Shown: positions 22,635 through 30,718 of the stretch, piece after piece
Numbering within the stretch: position 1 is the first letter of the stretch
Layout of the letters: the number at the start of each line of letters is the position of its first letter
Assembly: GCA_942491955.1 (NCBI GenBank)
Contig: CALOCV010000023.1
Coordinates: 1 to 59,901 of the forward strand
Direction of reading: 5' to 3'
Length of the DNA stretch: 59,901 nucleotides
Source of the DNA: CALOCV01 sp942491955
Lineage (GTDB): Bacteria > Chlamydiota > Chlamydiia > Chlamydiales > CALOCV01
Program-made: the position numbers and the translations under genes
The notes under the pieces: generated by a model
What the model saw: the letters and a program-made list of their open reading frames with translations, nothing else
What the model was told of the DNA's origin: nothing
Database searches by the model: none

Positions 22635-23888
22635 ATGGAATTACCAGAAGTTAATTCATTTCGTTCGAGTTATATTACTAAGCATCGTCCTGATGCATTT
22701 GGTGGGCAACAGAGCGAGTATGAGCAAAAAGCTACTCAAATTATTCAAAAGGCTGTAAAAACGATTCAAACAGCGGTTCAACAAAACAGTAGTTTACAAA
22801 ATTGTTTTTCCGAAATTGTCGAAACATTTGCCAACGAACGCCATTCTATTGCCGAGGGACAAGAAACAACGAAGGGGCAGTTATTTGGCATACGGAGAGA
22901 TAAAGAGGAAACTTTCAGTGCTTCTCCCTTTTTTACTGTGTTGAATTGTCAATATGAAGAATATGGAAAGCGTTGGATTAAAAATCTTTGTCAGTATATG
23001 AAACAGATGAAACATACGAATCAAGCATTTACTGAGACATCAAAAAAAATGAGTACTCAAATTTCCAGTTTTGCCATTGAAATATATAACGAAAAACGGC
23101 TTGAAGAAGAGAAAATCACTGCAGAGCAGGCGAATAGTGATATATTGAAGGAATTAGGAATTCCTTCAACATCATCACAAGAAATGAAGGAAAGACAGGA
23201 AAAGCAGGAACGATTCTACCAGAATAAGCAAAAGGTTAGAGAATTTAAAAAGGGATATCCCCAACGTTATATGGCGACGCAGAACCGGATTGTGTTGACC
23301 TGGTTAGTCAAGGCATTTCCGTCTCCTAACATAACTAAGTATCCTGATGGAAGTCACGATTTTGATGGAAATACATCCTATAGAAAATCGGATTTTATTT
23401 TTTGCACTTCGCGTGGCAATAATGGTAACGACCAAATGGTTGCTCTTTCTCGCTATGTAACATGGACGTATCGTACATTTAATGATGATCCTGTTGATCG
23501 TTTGAAGAAATTAAGCCAAGAAAAAAAGGGCATTGTTGTTACTGTCATCCACCAAGATGTCTTTTTGATTGAACCGACACTACAGAGGATTGCGTCGATT
23601 TTTGAACAAGCCATGCGTTGGAATAAAGAGAGACAAAACAAGGATGATTTGATGAAACAAGTTGGAAAAATGCGTTACTTATTTGCTCACTGCATGCCCT
23701 TTTATCGAGGAAGTGCCGCTATAGGTGAGTGGCTTGAGACAGCGATTTACCATAGTTTAGGATTTAAGCATTTTTGCATCGATCAAAACACATTAATGGA
23801 TCTTGAAGCATTGACCGCGTTTTATGAAGACAATTTTTTAGAAAGATACCAAAAGATAACGGCTCCTCTTCTGCAAGTTAAGGTGTGA
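22635..23888 (+). CDS. Hypothetical 417-residue protein, possible effector
   Basis: It starts after aggagaaaaaa. A clear helical N-terminal half (many Gln/Lys/Glu residues, AVKTIQTAVQQNSSLQNCF) runs to about residue 200. The C-terminal half has a compact conserved-looking motif AHCMPFYRGSAAIGEWLETA (residues 351-370), in which His352, Arg358, Gly359 and Ser360 could be functional. No signal peptide and no membrane helix. It is divergent from the 844-residue Cys-protease-like gene, with which it shares a 230-base AT-rich promoter region, so the two may be co-regulated. I do not recognise the family. Confidence 0.5.
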   Translation: MELPEVNSFRSSYITKHRPDAFGGQQSEYEQKATQIIQKAVKTIQTAVQQNSSLQNCFSEIVETFANERHSIAEGQETTKGQLFGIRRDKEETFSASPFFTVLNCQYEEYGKRWIKNLCQYMKQMKHTNQAFTETSKKMSTQISSFAIEIYNEKRLEEEKITAEQANSDILKELGIPSTSSQEMKERQEKQERFYQNKQKVREFKKGYPQRYMATQNRIVLTWLVKAFPSPNITKYPDGSHDFDGNTSYRKSDFIFCTSRGNNGNDQMVALSRYVTWTYRTFNDDPVDRLKKLSQEKKGIVVTVIHQDVFLIEPTLQRIASIFEQAMRWNKERQNKDDLMKQVGKMRYLFAHCMPFYRGSAAIGEWLETAIYHSLGFKHFCIDQNTLMDLEALTAFYEDNFLERYQKITAPLLQVKV

Positions 23889-23917
23889 TGTAGGTCGCAC
23901 GGGTTTCAATGTGGAGT

Positions 23918-23965
23918 GCGGAGGCCGTGGCCTCCGCTGTGGTAGATGCCGGCTCTACCGGCATC
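23918..23965. terminator. Two stem-loops between convergent genes
   Basis: gcggaggccgtggcctccgc (23918-23937) and gatgccggctctaccggcatc (23945-23965) are two perfect GC-rich hairpins placed between the stop codons of convergent genes. They lack a T tract, but position and strength suit a two-way transcription end. Confidence 0.5.
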
Positions 23966-23967
23966 AT

Positions 23968-24813
23968 TCACAACACCTTAGTAATTTGCGCACCGTTCTT
24001 TTCCATGAATTCAATCAGTGTGCGTACCCGTTTGTGAATAGCAGGATCGTTGAGAGGGCCGAACCAAAGGGCAAAATCGCCTTCATCTTTGGGATCATTG
24101 GCTTGTGTCATCTTGATGGAAAAAACAAAGGTCTTTCCTTGACGATCTTTGAAAAGGTAGGTCGCTCCAATGAGACTAGATGGAATGTGTTTACATTTGA
24201 GAGGCATATTAAAAAGATGCCCATAGTTGTTTCGGAGTTCTTGTCGGTATATGGTTCGTTGTTCTTTTGTTCGCCTCAATAACCCTTGTTGTGGATAGAC
24301 GATAAAGAGTTTTCCTCCTTTAAAAAGATAGTCTCGCAGGATGGTTGTTCTTGCTTTAACGGTACCCAAACGCATTGGGTCCTTGACAATCGATGGGTCG
24401 ACCAATTCTTCAGAAACCTTTCCTTGGGTACAAAGAGAGGTTGCTGGCATCGGTGTATGGATCAAACCCTTTAGAGATGCAATCTCTTTATTTAGCCCAT
24501 TAGCCAGTGCATTTTCGATCATTCCCTGGAGGGAGACGAAATAGGGGCGGATCTCTTCATCGCTTCCATGAACTTCTACAACGCCTTGGCTGAACAGAAT
24601 ATTCCATGTGGACAAAATTCCCTCTTTTAGAGAGGAGAAGGTCTCAGCATCAAAGCCAGGCATTGTCTCTACTTGCTCCACTGAGCGACAAATATCTTCA
24701 TGAATAAGATGGAGTAGAGTCGTTTCACTTCCCTCTTTCCTGGCGCTTGCGCTATAGGCAATAAAAGGGAAGAAGAAAAGGAATAAAAAAATGAAAACTT
24801 GTTGTTTACGCAT
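23968..24813 (-). CDS. Secreted hypothetical protein
   Basis: 281 residues with a signal peptide (MRKQQVFIFLFLFFFPFIAY, then a small-residue cut site near SAS). The mature part is a mixed alpha/beta protein with GGKLFIVYPQQGLLRRTKEQ and TYLFKDRQGKTFVFSIKMTQ; DFALWFGPLNDPAIHKRVRT is near the end. Such proteins are common in environmental chlamydiae, and I know no function. It is predicted to act in the periplasm or outside the cell. Confidence 0.6.
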   Translation of the reverse strand: MRKQQVFIFLFLFFFPFIAYSASARKEGSETTLLHLIHEDICRSVEQVETMPGFDAETFSSLKEGILSTWNILFSQGVVEVHGSDEEIRPYFVSLQGMIENALANGLNKEIASLKGLIHTPMPATSLCTQGKVSEELVDPSIVKDPMRLGTVKARTTILRDYLFKGGKLFIVYPQQGLLRRTKEQRTIYRQELRNNYGHLFNMPLKCKHIPSSLIGATYLFKDRQGKTFVFSIKMTQANDPKDEGDFALWFGPLNDPAIHKRVRTLIEFMEKNGAQITKVL

Positions 24814-24827
24814 AGTAATATCCTCTA

Positions 24828-24991
24828 GGGTGTGTCATCAATTAGATGAATTTGTAGATCATGGTAGATGATTCGACGATCGTTCGTGTGGAAGCCGAAG
24901 CAAACTGAGTTCAGTTGGCGAGGCTGAACGCGGACGATCGTCGAATCAGATGCCATGAGATGCAATTTTAGCCAATTGATGACACGCCTTA
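24828..24991. repeat. MITE-B copy 1 (about 160 bp, TCATCAATTAG family)
   Basis: Ends are inverted: gtgtcatcaattag on the left and ccaattgatgacac on the right. Further in, gattcgacgatcgttcg pairs with cggacgatcgtcgaatc. A near-identical copy lies at 43,890-44,043. The size, inverted ends and lack of a gene suggest a MITE-type mobile repeat. It lies between the secreted protein gene and ogt. Confidence 0.75.
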
Positions 24992-25591
24992 GCTACATTT
25001 TTTTTCATGTTCAAGAAGCCACTGTTTCCGGTCGACTCCTCCTCCATAGCCCGACAACTGACCATCGGCATTGATGACGCGGTGGCAGGGGATAATAATG
25101 GCAAGTTGATTCGAACCATTGGCTCGCGCAACCGCGCGATACGCAGTGGGTTGCCCTATTTTGGAGGCGATATCGGCATAGGAACACGTCGTTCCAAAGG
25201 GAATCTTTTGTAATTCTTCCCATACCCGTTTTTGGAAAGGGGAACCAAGATCGTGCATCGGTGTCGTGAATCGGTGCAATCCCTTGGAGAAATAGTGTTT
25301 GAGCTCTTTTTCGATGGAGAGAAGGGGAGGGGTCGATCCCGTCATAACCGTCTGTTTGGTTTTGGTGCGCAAGCGTTCCATTTCTCGCTTTAACGCTCGG
25401 CGATCGACAAACTCGAGAAGGTACAAAAAACGTTCGTCGGCAATAGCGATCATCTCTCCCAAGGGAGTCTCTATCAAAGAACCTTTTAGAGAACCATTAG
25501 GACCGGAAGTGGTATCGAATAGGTGGGGGAAATTTTTCTTTTTCTCTGCTAACATGTTGGCTCCAGATTGTAGTGTATCGGATTCCACCAT
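24989..25591 (-). CDS. ogt: Methylated-DNA-protein cysteine methyltransferase
   Basis: The C-terminal DNA-binding/alkyl-acceptor domain is unmistakable: GSPFQKRVWEELQKIPFGTT, CSYADIASKIGQPTAYRAVA, RANGSNQLAIIIPCHRVINA. The Cys of PCHRV accepts the alkyl group from O6-alkylguanine, and SGYGGGVDRKQWLLEHEK follows. The start is set at 25,591 (MVESDTLQ) because the longer reading to 25,636 would overlap the divergent gene that starts at 25,615. MITE-B copy 1 directly abuts the 3' end. Confidence 0.9.
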   Translation of the reverse strand: MVESDTLQSGANMLAEKKKNFPHLFDTTSGPNGSLKGSLIETPLGEMIAIADERFLYLLEFVDRRALKREMERLRTKTKQTVMTGSTPPLLSIEKELKHYFSKGLHRFTTPMHDLGSPFQKRVWEELQKIPFGTTCSYADIASKIGQPTAYRAVARANGSNQLAIIIPCHRVINADGQLSGYGGGVDRKQWLLEHEKKCS

Positions 25592-25614
25592 TTTCGGCCC
25601 ATTGAGAAAATCGA

Positions 25615-26154
25615 ATGACGATAAAAAAGAGACCAAAAGTTTCAGTGTACATTGCTACGAGCATCGATGGATACATTGCTCGAGAAGATGGCAATCTCGA
25701 TTGGTTGCATGCGATGCATCTTTCAGGAGAGGATTATGGCTATCAGGCATTTTTCAACAGCATCGATGCCCTTGTGCTGGGTAGAAAAACGTTTGAAACG
25801 GCTTCAAGCGTAGCGGATTGGCCCTATCCAGAGAAACGGGTCATTGTTCTCAGTCGGACACTGACTACAATCCGAAGCGAAGCAGAACTCTTTTCGGGAG
25901 ATCTACTCGATTTGGTTTCAAAGCTTTATGCTGATGGCATTCAACATGTTTGGGTCGATGGAGGGGTCACTATTTCGCAGTTTCTCCAACAAACAATGGT
26001 CGATCAAATGATTTTATCGATTATTCCCATAGTACTTGGATCAGGGATCCCTCTTTTTCCCAAGATGATTCAGGAACTACCCTGCCGTTTTGTCTCTTCT
26101 CAATCCTATCCGAGTGGTCTGGTCCAATTGACATATATATCCAAAAAACTTTAA
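25615..26154 (+). CDS. Dihydrofolate reductase-like (RibD C-terminal) protein
   Basis: 179 residues. SVYIATSIDGYIAREDGNLD, ALVLGRKTFETASS, KRVIVLSRTL, HVWVDGGVTISQFLQQTMVD and LSIIPIVLGSGIPLFP are the standard motifs of the DHFR/RibD-C superfamily, an NADPH-dependent reductase fold. It is not clearly a housekeeping FolA. Family members of this short type (YyaP/YwjB-like) have unknown substrates. It is divergent from ogt with overlapping promoter regions. Confidence 0.82.
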   Translation: MTIKKRPKVSVYIATSIDGYIAREDGNLDWLHAMHLSGEDYGYQAFFNSIDALVLGRKTFETASSVADWPYPEKRVIVLSRTLTTIRSEAELFSGDLLDLVSKLYADGIQHVWVDGGVTISQFLQQTMVDQMILSIIPIVLGSGIPLFPKMIQELPCRFVSSQSYPSGLVQLTYISKKL

Positions 26155-26216
26155 AAATTAGTTTCTAGCAAAGAGCAAAATCTTCGCGCTCTTCGCGTTA
26201 AAAAGGGTGTTTTAGC

Positions 26217-27086
26217 ATGAATCAATTGCGTACCATTCTTCTTTTAGGAGCTCTTACGGGGCTTCTCTTTTTCCTCGGTTATCTTTTTGGGGGAGAACAG
26301 GGCATTTTTATAGCCTTTCTCATCTCGCTAGCCATGAATTTTTTCTCCTACTTCTATTCCCATAAACTGGTTCTTTCGTCGCAAAGGGCGCAACCACTCG
26401 ATCCTCAACAATTTCCCCAAATTTATCAGATGGTGAAAGAGCTTGCCGACGAGTATAAGATTCCCATGCCAAAGCTCTGGCTGATTCCAACCGATGTCGC
26501 TAACGCTTTTGCTACAGGACGCAATCCCAAGAATGGACACGTTGCCGTGACTCGAGGGATTTTGGATATTTTGGAGCCCAACGAATTGCGAGGAGTGTTA
26601 GCTCACGAACTCGGCCATATCAAAAATCGCGATATTCTCGTTTCTACTATTGCTATCACACTAGCGAGTGCGATTGGGATGTTGGCCAATACCATGCGAT
26701 GGTCGTCCTTTGCGGGTGATCAGCAAAGGGGCGGGGGAGGGAAGGCTTTTCTCATAGCCATGCTCATGCCGGTCGTTGCCGCCTTGATTCACATGGGAAT
26801 CTCCCGATCGAGAGAGCTTATGGCGGACGAATCGGGTGCACATGCAAGCCAAGATCCCTTGGCTCTTGCATCGGCATTGCAGAAACTCGAAGAGAGTGTA
26901 AAACGGGTCAAGCAAACACCTTCTAGTCCCGCCCAAGCAGCAACGGCGAGTCTCTACATCGTCTACCCTTTTCGAGGAAAGACGATTGCTTCTCTCTTCT
27001 CCACCCACCCTTCAACAGAAGAGAGGGTTGCAAGACTCAAAGAGATGGCGCAAAAGATGCCGAGTCATCTTGACAGTTTTGAATAA
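26217..27086 (+). CDS. htpX: M48-family membrane metalloprotease HtpX
   Basis: 289 residues. Two N-terminal helices (LLLGALTGLLFFLGYLFGG and IFIAFLISLAMNFFSYFYS) are followed by the cytosolic catalytic domain with zinc motif HELGHIKNRD (His130, Glu131, His134) and the third ligand Glu at about residue 205 in SRELMADESG. Two further hydrophobic stretches lie between (STIAITLASAIGM and AFLIAMLMPVVAALIHM). HtpX degrades damaged membrane proteins in cooperation with FtsH. The conserved FSTHPSTEERVARL tail is present. Its 3' end overlaps the convergent gene below by about 50 bases. Confidence 0.95.
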   Translation: MNQLRTILLLGALTGLLFFLGYLFGGEQGIFIAFLISLAMNFFSYFYSHKLVLSSQRAQPLDPQQFPQIYQMVKELADEYKIPMPKLWLIPTDVANAFATGRNPKNGHVAVTRGILDILEPNELRGVLAHELGHIKNRDILVSTIAITLASAIGMLANTMRWSSFAGDQQRGGGGKAFLIAMLMPVVAALIHMGISRSRELMADESGAHASQDPLALASALQKLEESVKRVKQTPSSPAQAATASLYIVYPFRGKTIASLFSTHPSTEERVARLKEMAQKMPSHLDSFE

Positions 27087-27510
27087 TCAAAGATCCTTTG
27101 TGTTCTTGTAGTAGTGGTTGCGATAGGGGCAAAGGTGTATCCCAGGCTTCGTGAATAATGACAATCCATTCTCCACCTCCTGTTCGTTGGCACATCGCCT
27201 CGTTGAAGGGAGCGCTTGTGATAATGGTGCAGGTGTTTGAACAATCAATGGTCCCTGTGAATGCAAAAAATTTTGCCTTAATGAGAATGTCAGGCGCACG
27301 GATGAGGCCTTTACCTGTTAGTGTCTCGCAGGAAATTTTTGCGGTTTCTACACCAATGAGTTCTCCGTCGTTATCTAGTGTGCCTCCAATCGATAGATTG
27401 AGATCGGTCGACTGCATACGTCCATTATTAGAAAAGGCGGCTTCGGCATGTATAGAATAAGCAAATAAGAAAAGCAACAGACTTAAAAAACAATATCTTT
27501 TCATGGTCAA
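27037..27510 (-). CDS. Secreted hypothetical protein
   Basis: 157 residues with a signal peptide (MKRYCFLSLLLFLFAYSIHA). The mature part has repeated beta-strand-like stretches (LNLSIGGTLDNDGELIGVET, LIRAPDILIKAKFFAFTGTI) and four cysteines that could form disulfides (CETL, DCSNTC, MCQR). It resembles a short piece of a beta-helix adhesin, but I cannot name a family. It is convergent with htpX and overlaps its end by about 50 bases. Confidence 0.55.
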   Translation of the reverse strand: MTMKRYCFLSLLLFLFAYSIHAEAAFSNNGRMQSTDLNLSIGGTLDNDGELIGVETAKISCETLTGKGLIRAPDILIKAKFFAFTGTIDCSNTCTIITSAPFNEAMCQRTGGGEWIVIIHEAWDTPLPLSQPLLQEHKGSLIIQNCQDDSASFAPSL

Positions 27511-27583
27511 CGTTCCTTTGTTTTCTCGATAGATAGGGGAAACGGAGTAAATTATATCAATTCCTGTAAATAATACTACAGTC

Positions 27584-27913
27584 CTAATGTGTAGAAGCGT
27601 ACATAATCTTGGCCAATGTTTTAATTCTAGGATTGCGGTGTTTGAGGGCTGAGTACATTGTCGATTTAGGCAGTTTTGTCTTTCGTCTCATCTTGGATTT
27701 ATTCATGGCTTCAAGATAAATTTCAATCATCTCCATAGCTCCTTCAGGATCATTATTAAGCAGACATTCGAATACTGCTAGAGAGATTTGTTGATCATCT
27801 GTGAGATCTTTTAGAGGCTCGGCTTTGCGGAGCCCAGAGACTTTATCAAGATCAACTTTTGACAAGCTTTCCAAGTATGTTCGATGCTTGTTTGATGTCT
27901 TTGCTTTGCCCAT
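27584..27913 (-). CDS. Putative HTH protein, HigA-like/orphan antitoxin
   Basis: 109 residues. The C-terminal part reads LPKSTMYSALKHRNPRIKTL, the recognition-helix pattern of the probable addiction-module antidote family (compare ESLYR-LS-GNP-L-TLL). The middle has SLAVFECLLNNDPEGAMEMI. No toxin gene is next to it. Its promoter side runs directly into MITE-A copy 1, starting 23 bases upstream, which may affect expression. It could also be a chromosomal regulator; moderate confidence only. Confidence 0.45.
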   Translation of the reverse strand: MGKAKTSNKHRTYLESLSKVDLDKVSGLRKAEPLKDLTDDQQISLAVFECLLNNDPEGAMEMIEIYLEAMNKSKMRRKTKLPKSTMYSALKHRNPRIKTLAKIMYASTH

Positions 27914-27936
27914 TTTTATTTCCTCCTAACAAGAGA

Positions 27937-28101
27937 ATAATACCAATTCCGGTAAGAAAGTGCACAAATTGATCTTCATCTTTCTTTGCGCAATCTGTTT
28001 TTCTATCTTGCAAACTCACAAGGGTTTGCTGCGATCTCCAAAACAAATTTCGCAAAAAAATCCTGAATCCACTTTATGCATTTTCTTACCGGAATTGGTA
28101 T
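27937..28101. repeat. MITE-A copy 1
   Basis: 165 bases bounded by ataccaattccggtaagaaa and its inverse tttcttaccggaattggtat. Four copies lie in this window (also 30,210, 33,371 and 35,321), in both orientations, almost identical over the whole length. A TA dinucleotide at each outer end suits an IS630/Tc1-type mobile element that duplicates TA. Short readings inside it are shadows. Confidence 0.88.
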
Positions 28102-28138
28102 AAAACCTCCGAATTTTGTTTTAAGGAGGTAAGGATAT

Positions 28139-28185
28139 CACGATATTTCTGCGGAAAAAGATGGGTTCGCTTGACGCTTACGTAG
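28139..28185 (-). pseudogene. IS5-type transposase fragment
   Basis: On the minus strand this reads YVSVKRTHLFPQKYRD, matching YVSVKRAHLFLRKYCD of the larger fragment at 40,213-40,593. It is a short scrap of the same insertion sequence. Confidence 0.5.
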
Positions 28186-28242
28186 CAATGAGTCTAAGCG
28201 TTGCAGAGCAATCGGTTTTTTTGTAAAATTTCCCTTGTTTTT

Positions 28243-28330
28243 GGAAGGGTGACAGAGTGGCCGATTGTGTCTGTCTCGAAAACAGATGTTGGGTAATCCC
28301 CAACCGTGGGTTCGAATCCCACCTCTTCCG
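28243..28330 (+). tRNA. tRNA-Ser (CGA)
   Basis: Acceptor ggaaggg pairs with ctcttcc, and the anticodon stem-loop is tctgt-ctcgaaa-acaga with anticodon CGA. The long variable arm (gttgggtaatccccaac) is the class II feature of tRNA-Ser. The T-arm cgtgggttcgaatcccac is complete. CCA is not encoded. A copy of its 3' end lies at 33,545-33,562. Confidence 0.9.
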
Positions 28331-28394
28331 TTTTCGAACTTTTATCCCATGTCTGATCTGATTACCTATAATAGTGGTAGATAGAAATCTTAGA

Positions 28395-28671
28395 ACCTGT
28401 TTAAAATCTTTCTAATCCTGTATAAACAATTATTTTCCAAGACAATTGTAGGTATTTTATGCCCCATTGCTATCCTAGCGATATGGATCGTGAACAGTTT
28501 AACAAAATTAAACCTCTTCTGGAATCTGCAAGAAAAAAAAACACGTCCTAGAGCGGTCGACTTATATGATGTAATTTGTGGCATTTCATATGTTTGAAAA
28601 ACCAGTTTACATATGGTCATCCTTGCTTTTGTCGTTTTATTCGTAAAACAGTTTTGAACGAGTTTTTAGAA
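28395..28671 (+). pseudogene. Internally deleted IS5-family transposase remnant
   Basis: The N-terminal part reads PHCYPSDMDREQFNKIKPLL, parallel to SYPSDISRKQFDKIKPLL of the complete copy. It then jumps to a C-terminal scrap (MVILAFVVLFVKQF) and a decayed right end. The poly-A run differs by one base between the two genome copies. It cannot encode a transposase. Confidence 0.75.
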
Positions 28672-28966
28672 AATAAACTACCACAGAGCCCACAGAGAAC
28701 ACAGAGGGAGGACATATAGATTGTTTAGTGCATCCAGAAATGTCTGAAGAAGTTGTAGAGGATCAGGTAATTATAGAAATTAAATCTGTGAATGGAATAG
28801 CTCTAATACACGAAGCACAACGACTATCTTATTTAAAGCTCTATGGAACTTGTGCCCGAGGATTGCTGATCAATTTTAATGTGAAACGATTGGTAGAAGG
28901 CATTCGTCGAATGAAAATATAACCCTCTCTCTGTGCTCTCTGTGGGCTCTGTGGTAGTTTTTATTG
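28672..28966. repeat. CACAGAG-bounded GxxExxY unit, copy 1
   Basis: About 38-base inverted repeats (left actaccacagagcccacag, continuing to 28,711; right ctgtgggctctgtggtagt at about 28,940-28,958) enclose a single short gene remnant. The same unit recurs at 41,825-42,118. Confidence 0.75.
28728..28922 (+). pseudogene. GxxExxY family protein, C-terminal remnant
   Basis: The segment EDQVIIEIKSVNGIALIHEA followed by QRLSYLKLYGTCARGLLINF and NVKRLVEGIRRMKI is the C-terminal half of the GxxExxY family, a small PD-(D/E)XK-like protein of unknown function. The N-terminal half with the GxxExxY motif itself is absent. The IEIKSV and LINF motifs are intact. The gene sits centred between CACAGAG inverted repeats. 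Confidence 0.75.
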
Positions 28967-29043
28967 CTGAGATATGTCAACCAAGTTTCTTAAGAACCTG
29001 TTTAAAATCTTTCTAATCCTGTATAAAAATTGCTTTCAAAACT

Positions 29044-29843
29044 TTGGAGGCAATGATGGCTCACTCTTATCCAAGCGATATTTCTCGAAAGCAATTTGAC
29101 AAAATCAAACCTTTGCTTGAGTCTATGCGAAAAAAAACACGCCCTAGAACCGTATACCTGTTTGATATTTGTTGTGGAATTTTATATGTTTTAAAAAGTG
29201 GCTGTCAGTGGCGTATGTTGCCAAAAGAATATCCTAAATGGGAACTTTGCTATTACTATTTCCAGTTATGGAAAGAAAGCGATGATAATTCAGAAAGCAT
29301 CCTTGAGAAAGTTTTAAAAAAATGGTTGGAGAGGTCCGACAAAACAATGGTCGGAAAGAGAAAACCAGTTTTATAATAATTGATGCGCAAAGCGTTAAAA
29401 ATACCGATACAGCTGAGAGTAAAGGGTATGATGCAGGAAAAAAAATTTCAGGGATAAAACGACACATCGCTGTAGACACCCAAGGATTACCTCATGCAAT
29501 TCATATAACTACAGCAAATATTACAGATAGGAAAGGAGCGCTAGAAGTATGTTCATTGAAGAAGAGTTTTTTATCTGAAGTAAAAAACGTTTTAGCTGAT
29601 GGAGGATACTCTGGAGAACCATTTTCAGATGGTATTCAAGAGATATTGGGTTGTCCAGTAGAAATAGCCAAGAGAAATGAATTGCATACTTTTAAAGTGA
29701 TTCCCAAAAGATGGGTTGTGGAACGTTCTTTTAGCTGGCTTGAAAAGTGTAGAAAATTATGGAAAAACTGTGAAAGAAAGCTAAATACTAGCTTAACTAT
29801 GGTAGTCTTAGCATTTGTAGTTCTTCTTTTAAAAAGATTTTAA
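29044..29843 (+). CDS. IS5-family (IS427-like) transposase in two frames, copy 1
   Basis: OrfA (29,044-29,376) starts with MAHSYPSDISRKQFDKIKPL and has LYVLKSGCQWRMLPKEYPKW (helix-turn-helix). OrfB (29,322-29,843) carries the DDE core: FIIIDAQSVKNTDTAESKGY (first Asp), VKNVLADGGYSGEPFSDGIQ (second Asp) and PKRWVVERSFSWLEKCRKLW (Glu). The shift occurs at an A7 tract near 29,320; the other genome copy has A9, and A8 would fuse the two frames. This is how the IS427 group makes full-length transposase. A tyrosine replaces Asp in RTVYLFD relative to copy 2. Confidence 0.8.
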
Positions 29844-29883
29844 ACAGGTTCTTAGAACCTGTCTTCACGCTTCAAATGGTTAA

Positions 29884-29919
29884 ATTCGGATTATTTTCCT
29901 GGAGGAAAAGAATCCGAAT
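29884..29919. other. Subterminal hairpin in the TIR unit
   Basis: attcggattattttcc and ggaaaagaatccgaat form a 16-base stem with one mismatch and a 4-base loop, directly inside the left terminal repeat. It is a strong structure, and could be a transposase-binding site or a transcript hairpin. Confidence 0.55.
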
Positions 29920-30209
29920 GCACGTTCGCCACGACCATTTGAGGAGATTTCCTCGATTCAACAGCATTTACATAAATTTTTAAAACATTTTCCACATCAT
30001 CTATAACTTAAAACTTTTATTTGTCTACTCCTTCACCGTTGAGATGAGGATTCTAACCGATTTTATATGCATGATCAAGGGGTTCTGGGTTTTGACCTCT
30101 AGTGTTAGGGAGTGAATCGTTAATTTTCACTTTTAAAAGATCAAAAAAAATATAAAAACAATTATTTTTCATGTAATTTTTTTTAAAAACACTCCATTAG
30201 ATCTAACTT
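29920..30209. other. No gene seen
   Basis: AT-rich DNA inside the TIR unit with no convincing reading frame or repeat on either strand. Confidence 0.5.
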
Positions 30210-30371
30210 ATACCAATTCCGGTAAGAAAATGCATAAAGTGGATTCAGGATTTTTTTGCGAAATTTGTTTTGGAGATCGCAGCAAACTCTTGTGAGTTTG
30301 CAAGATAGAAAAACAGATTGCGCAAAGAAAGATGAAGATCAATTTGTGCACTTTCTTACCGGAATTGGTAT
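30210..30371. repeat. MITE-A copy 2
   Basis: A 162-base copy in the orientation opposite to copy 1, with both inverted ends complete. It lies inside the TIR unit, so it inserted after or moved with that unit. Confidence 0.88.
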
Positions 30372-30668
30372 TAACTGGAAGGCTTCGCACTTGAAACCGA
30401 CACACAACAAGCTGACTGAGCCATCCGATCAAGATTTGTCGAAACTTAATCGAAAAAATCGATTGAGAAGAACCTGTATTTAGATTGCCAAGAGACTAGT
30501 AGTAAGGCATAGAACTACAAGGTCTTATAGCCTTTTTTCGCTGATCAGTTAACTGTATTTTGAGAAATTACGCTGCCAATAACATCATCTCCTCATGCAT
30601 ATCACCAAAATCCGGCCATGAAAAAGTTCGAAAACCGGCACAATCAAGAAAATAGTTGATTTAAACTC

Positions 30669-30717
30669 GATATTCCGGGAAAATCAAGTTTAAAGGAGCA
30701 ATATTCCGGGATAATGC
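30669..30717. promoter_or_regulatory. Direct repeats before the DUF4143 ATPase start
   Basis: gatattccgggaaaat (30,669-30,684) and atattccgggataat (30,701-30,715) are two near-identical direct repeats that end immediately before the ATG at 30,719, with aaaggag between them. Their position fits an operator for self-regulation, which is an inference. Confidence 0.5.
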
Positions 30718-30718
30718 C

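Larger units (their letters stand above)
28395..29851. mobile_element. Composite IS5-type element, copy 1 (IS remnant + GxxExxY unit + IS5)
   Basis: The left end gaacctgtttaaaatctttc and the right inverse gaaagattttaaacaggttc-type end (aaagattttaaacaggttc) are flanked by TTA on both sides (28,392-94 and 29,852-54). The same about 1.46 kb unit, also flanked by TTA, is at 41,547-43,006. An internal copy of the left end at 28,994 starts the full IS5. The layout suggests that the larger unit moved as one piece, using the outer left end of the IS remnant and the right end of the complete IS. Confidence 0.75.

Noticed and set aside
30256..30483. Repeated protein MRNLFWRSQQTLVSLQDRKT as a conserved gene family
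   Set aside because: The reading lies inside MITE-A and recurs only because the repeat does; no start signal or independent conservation.
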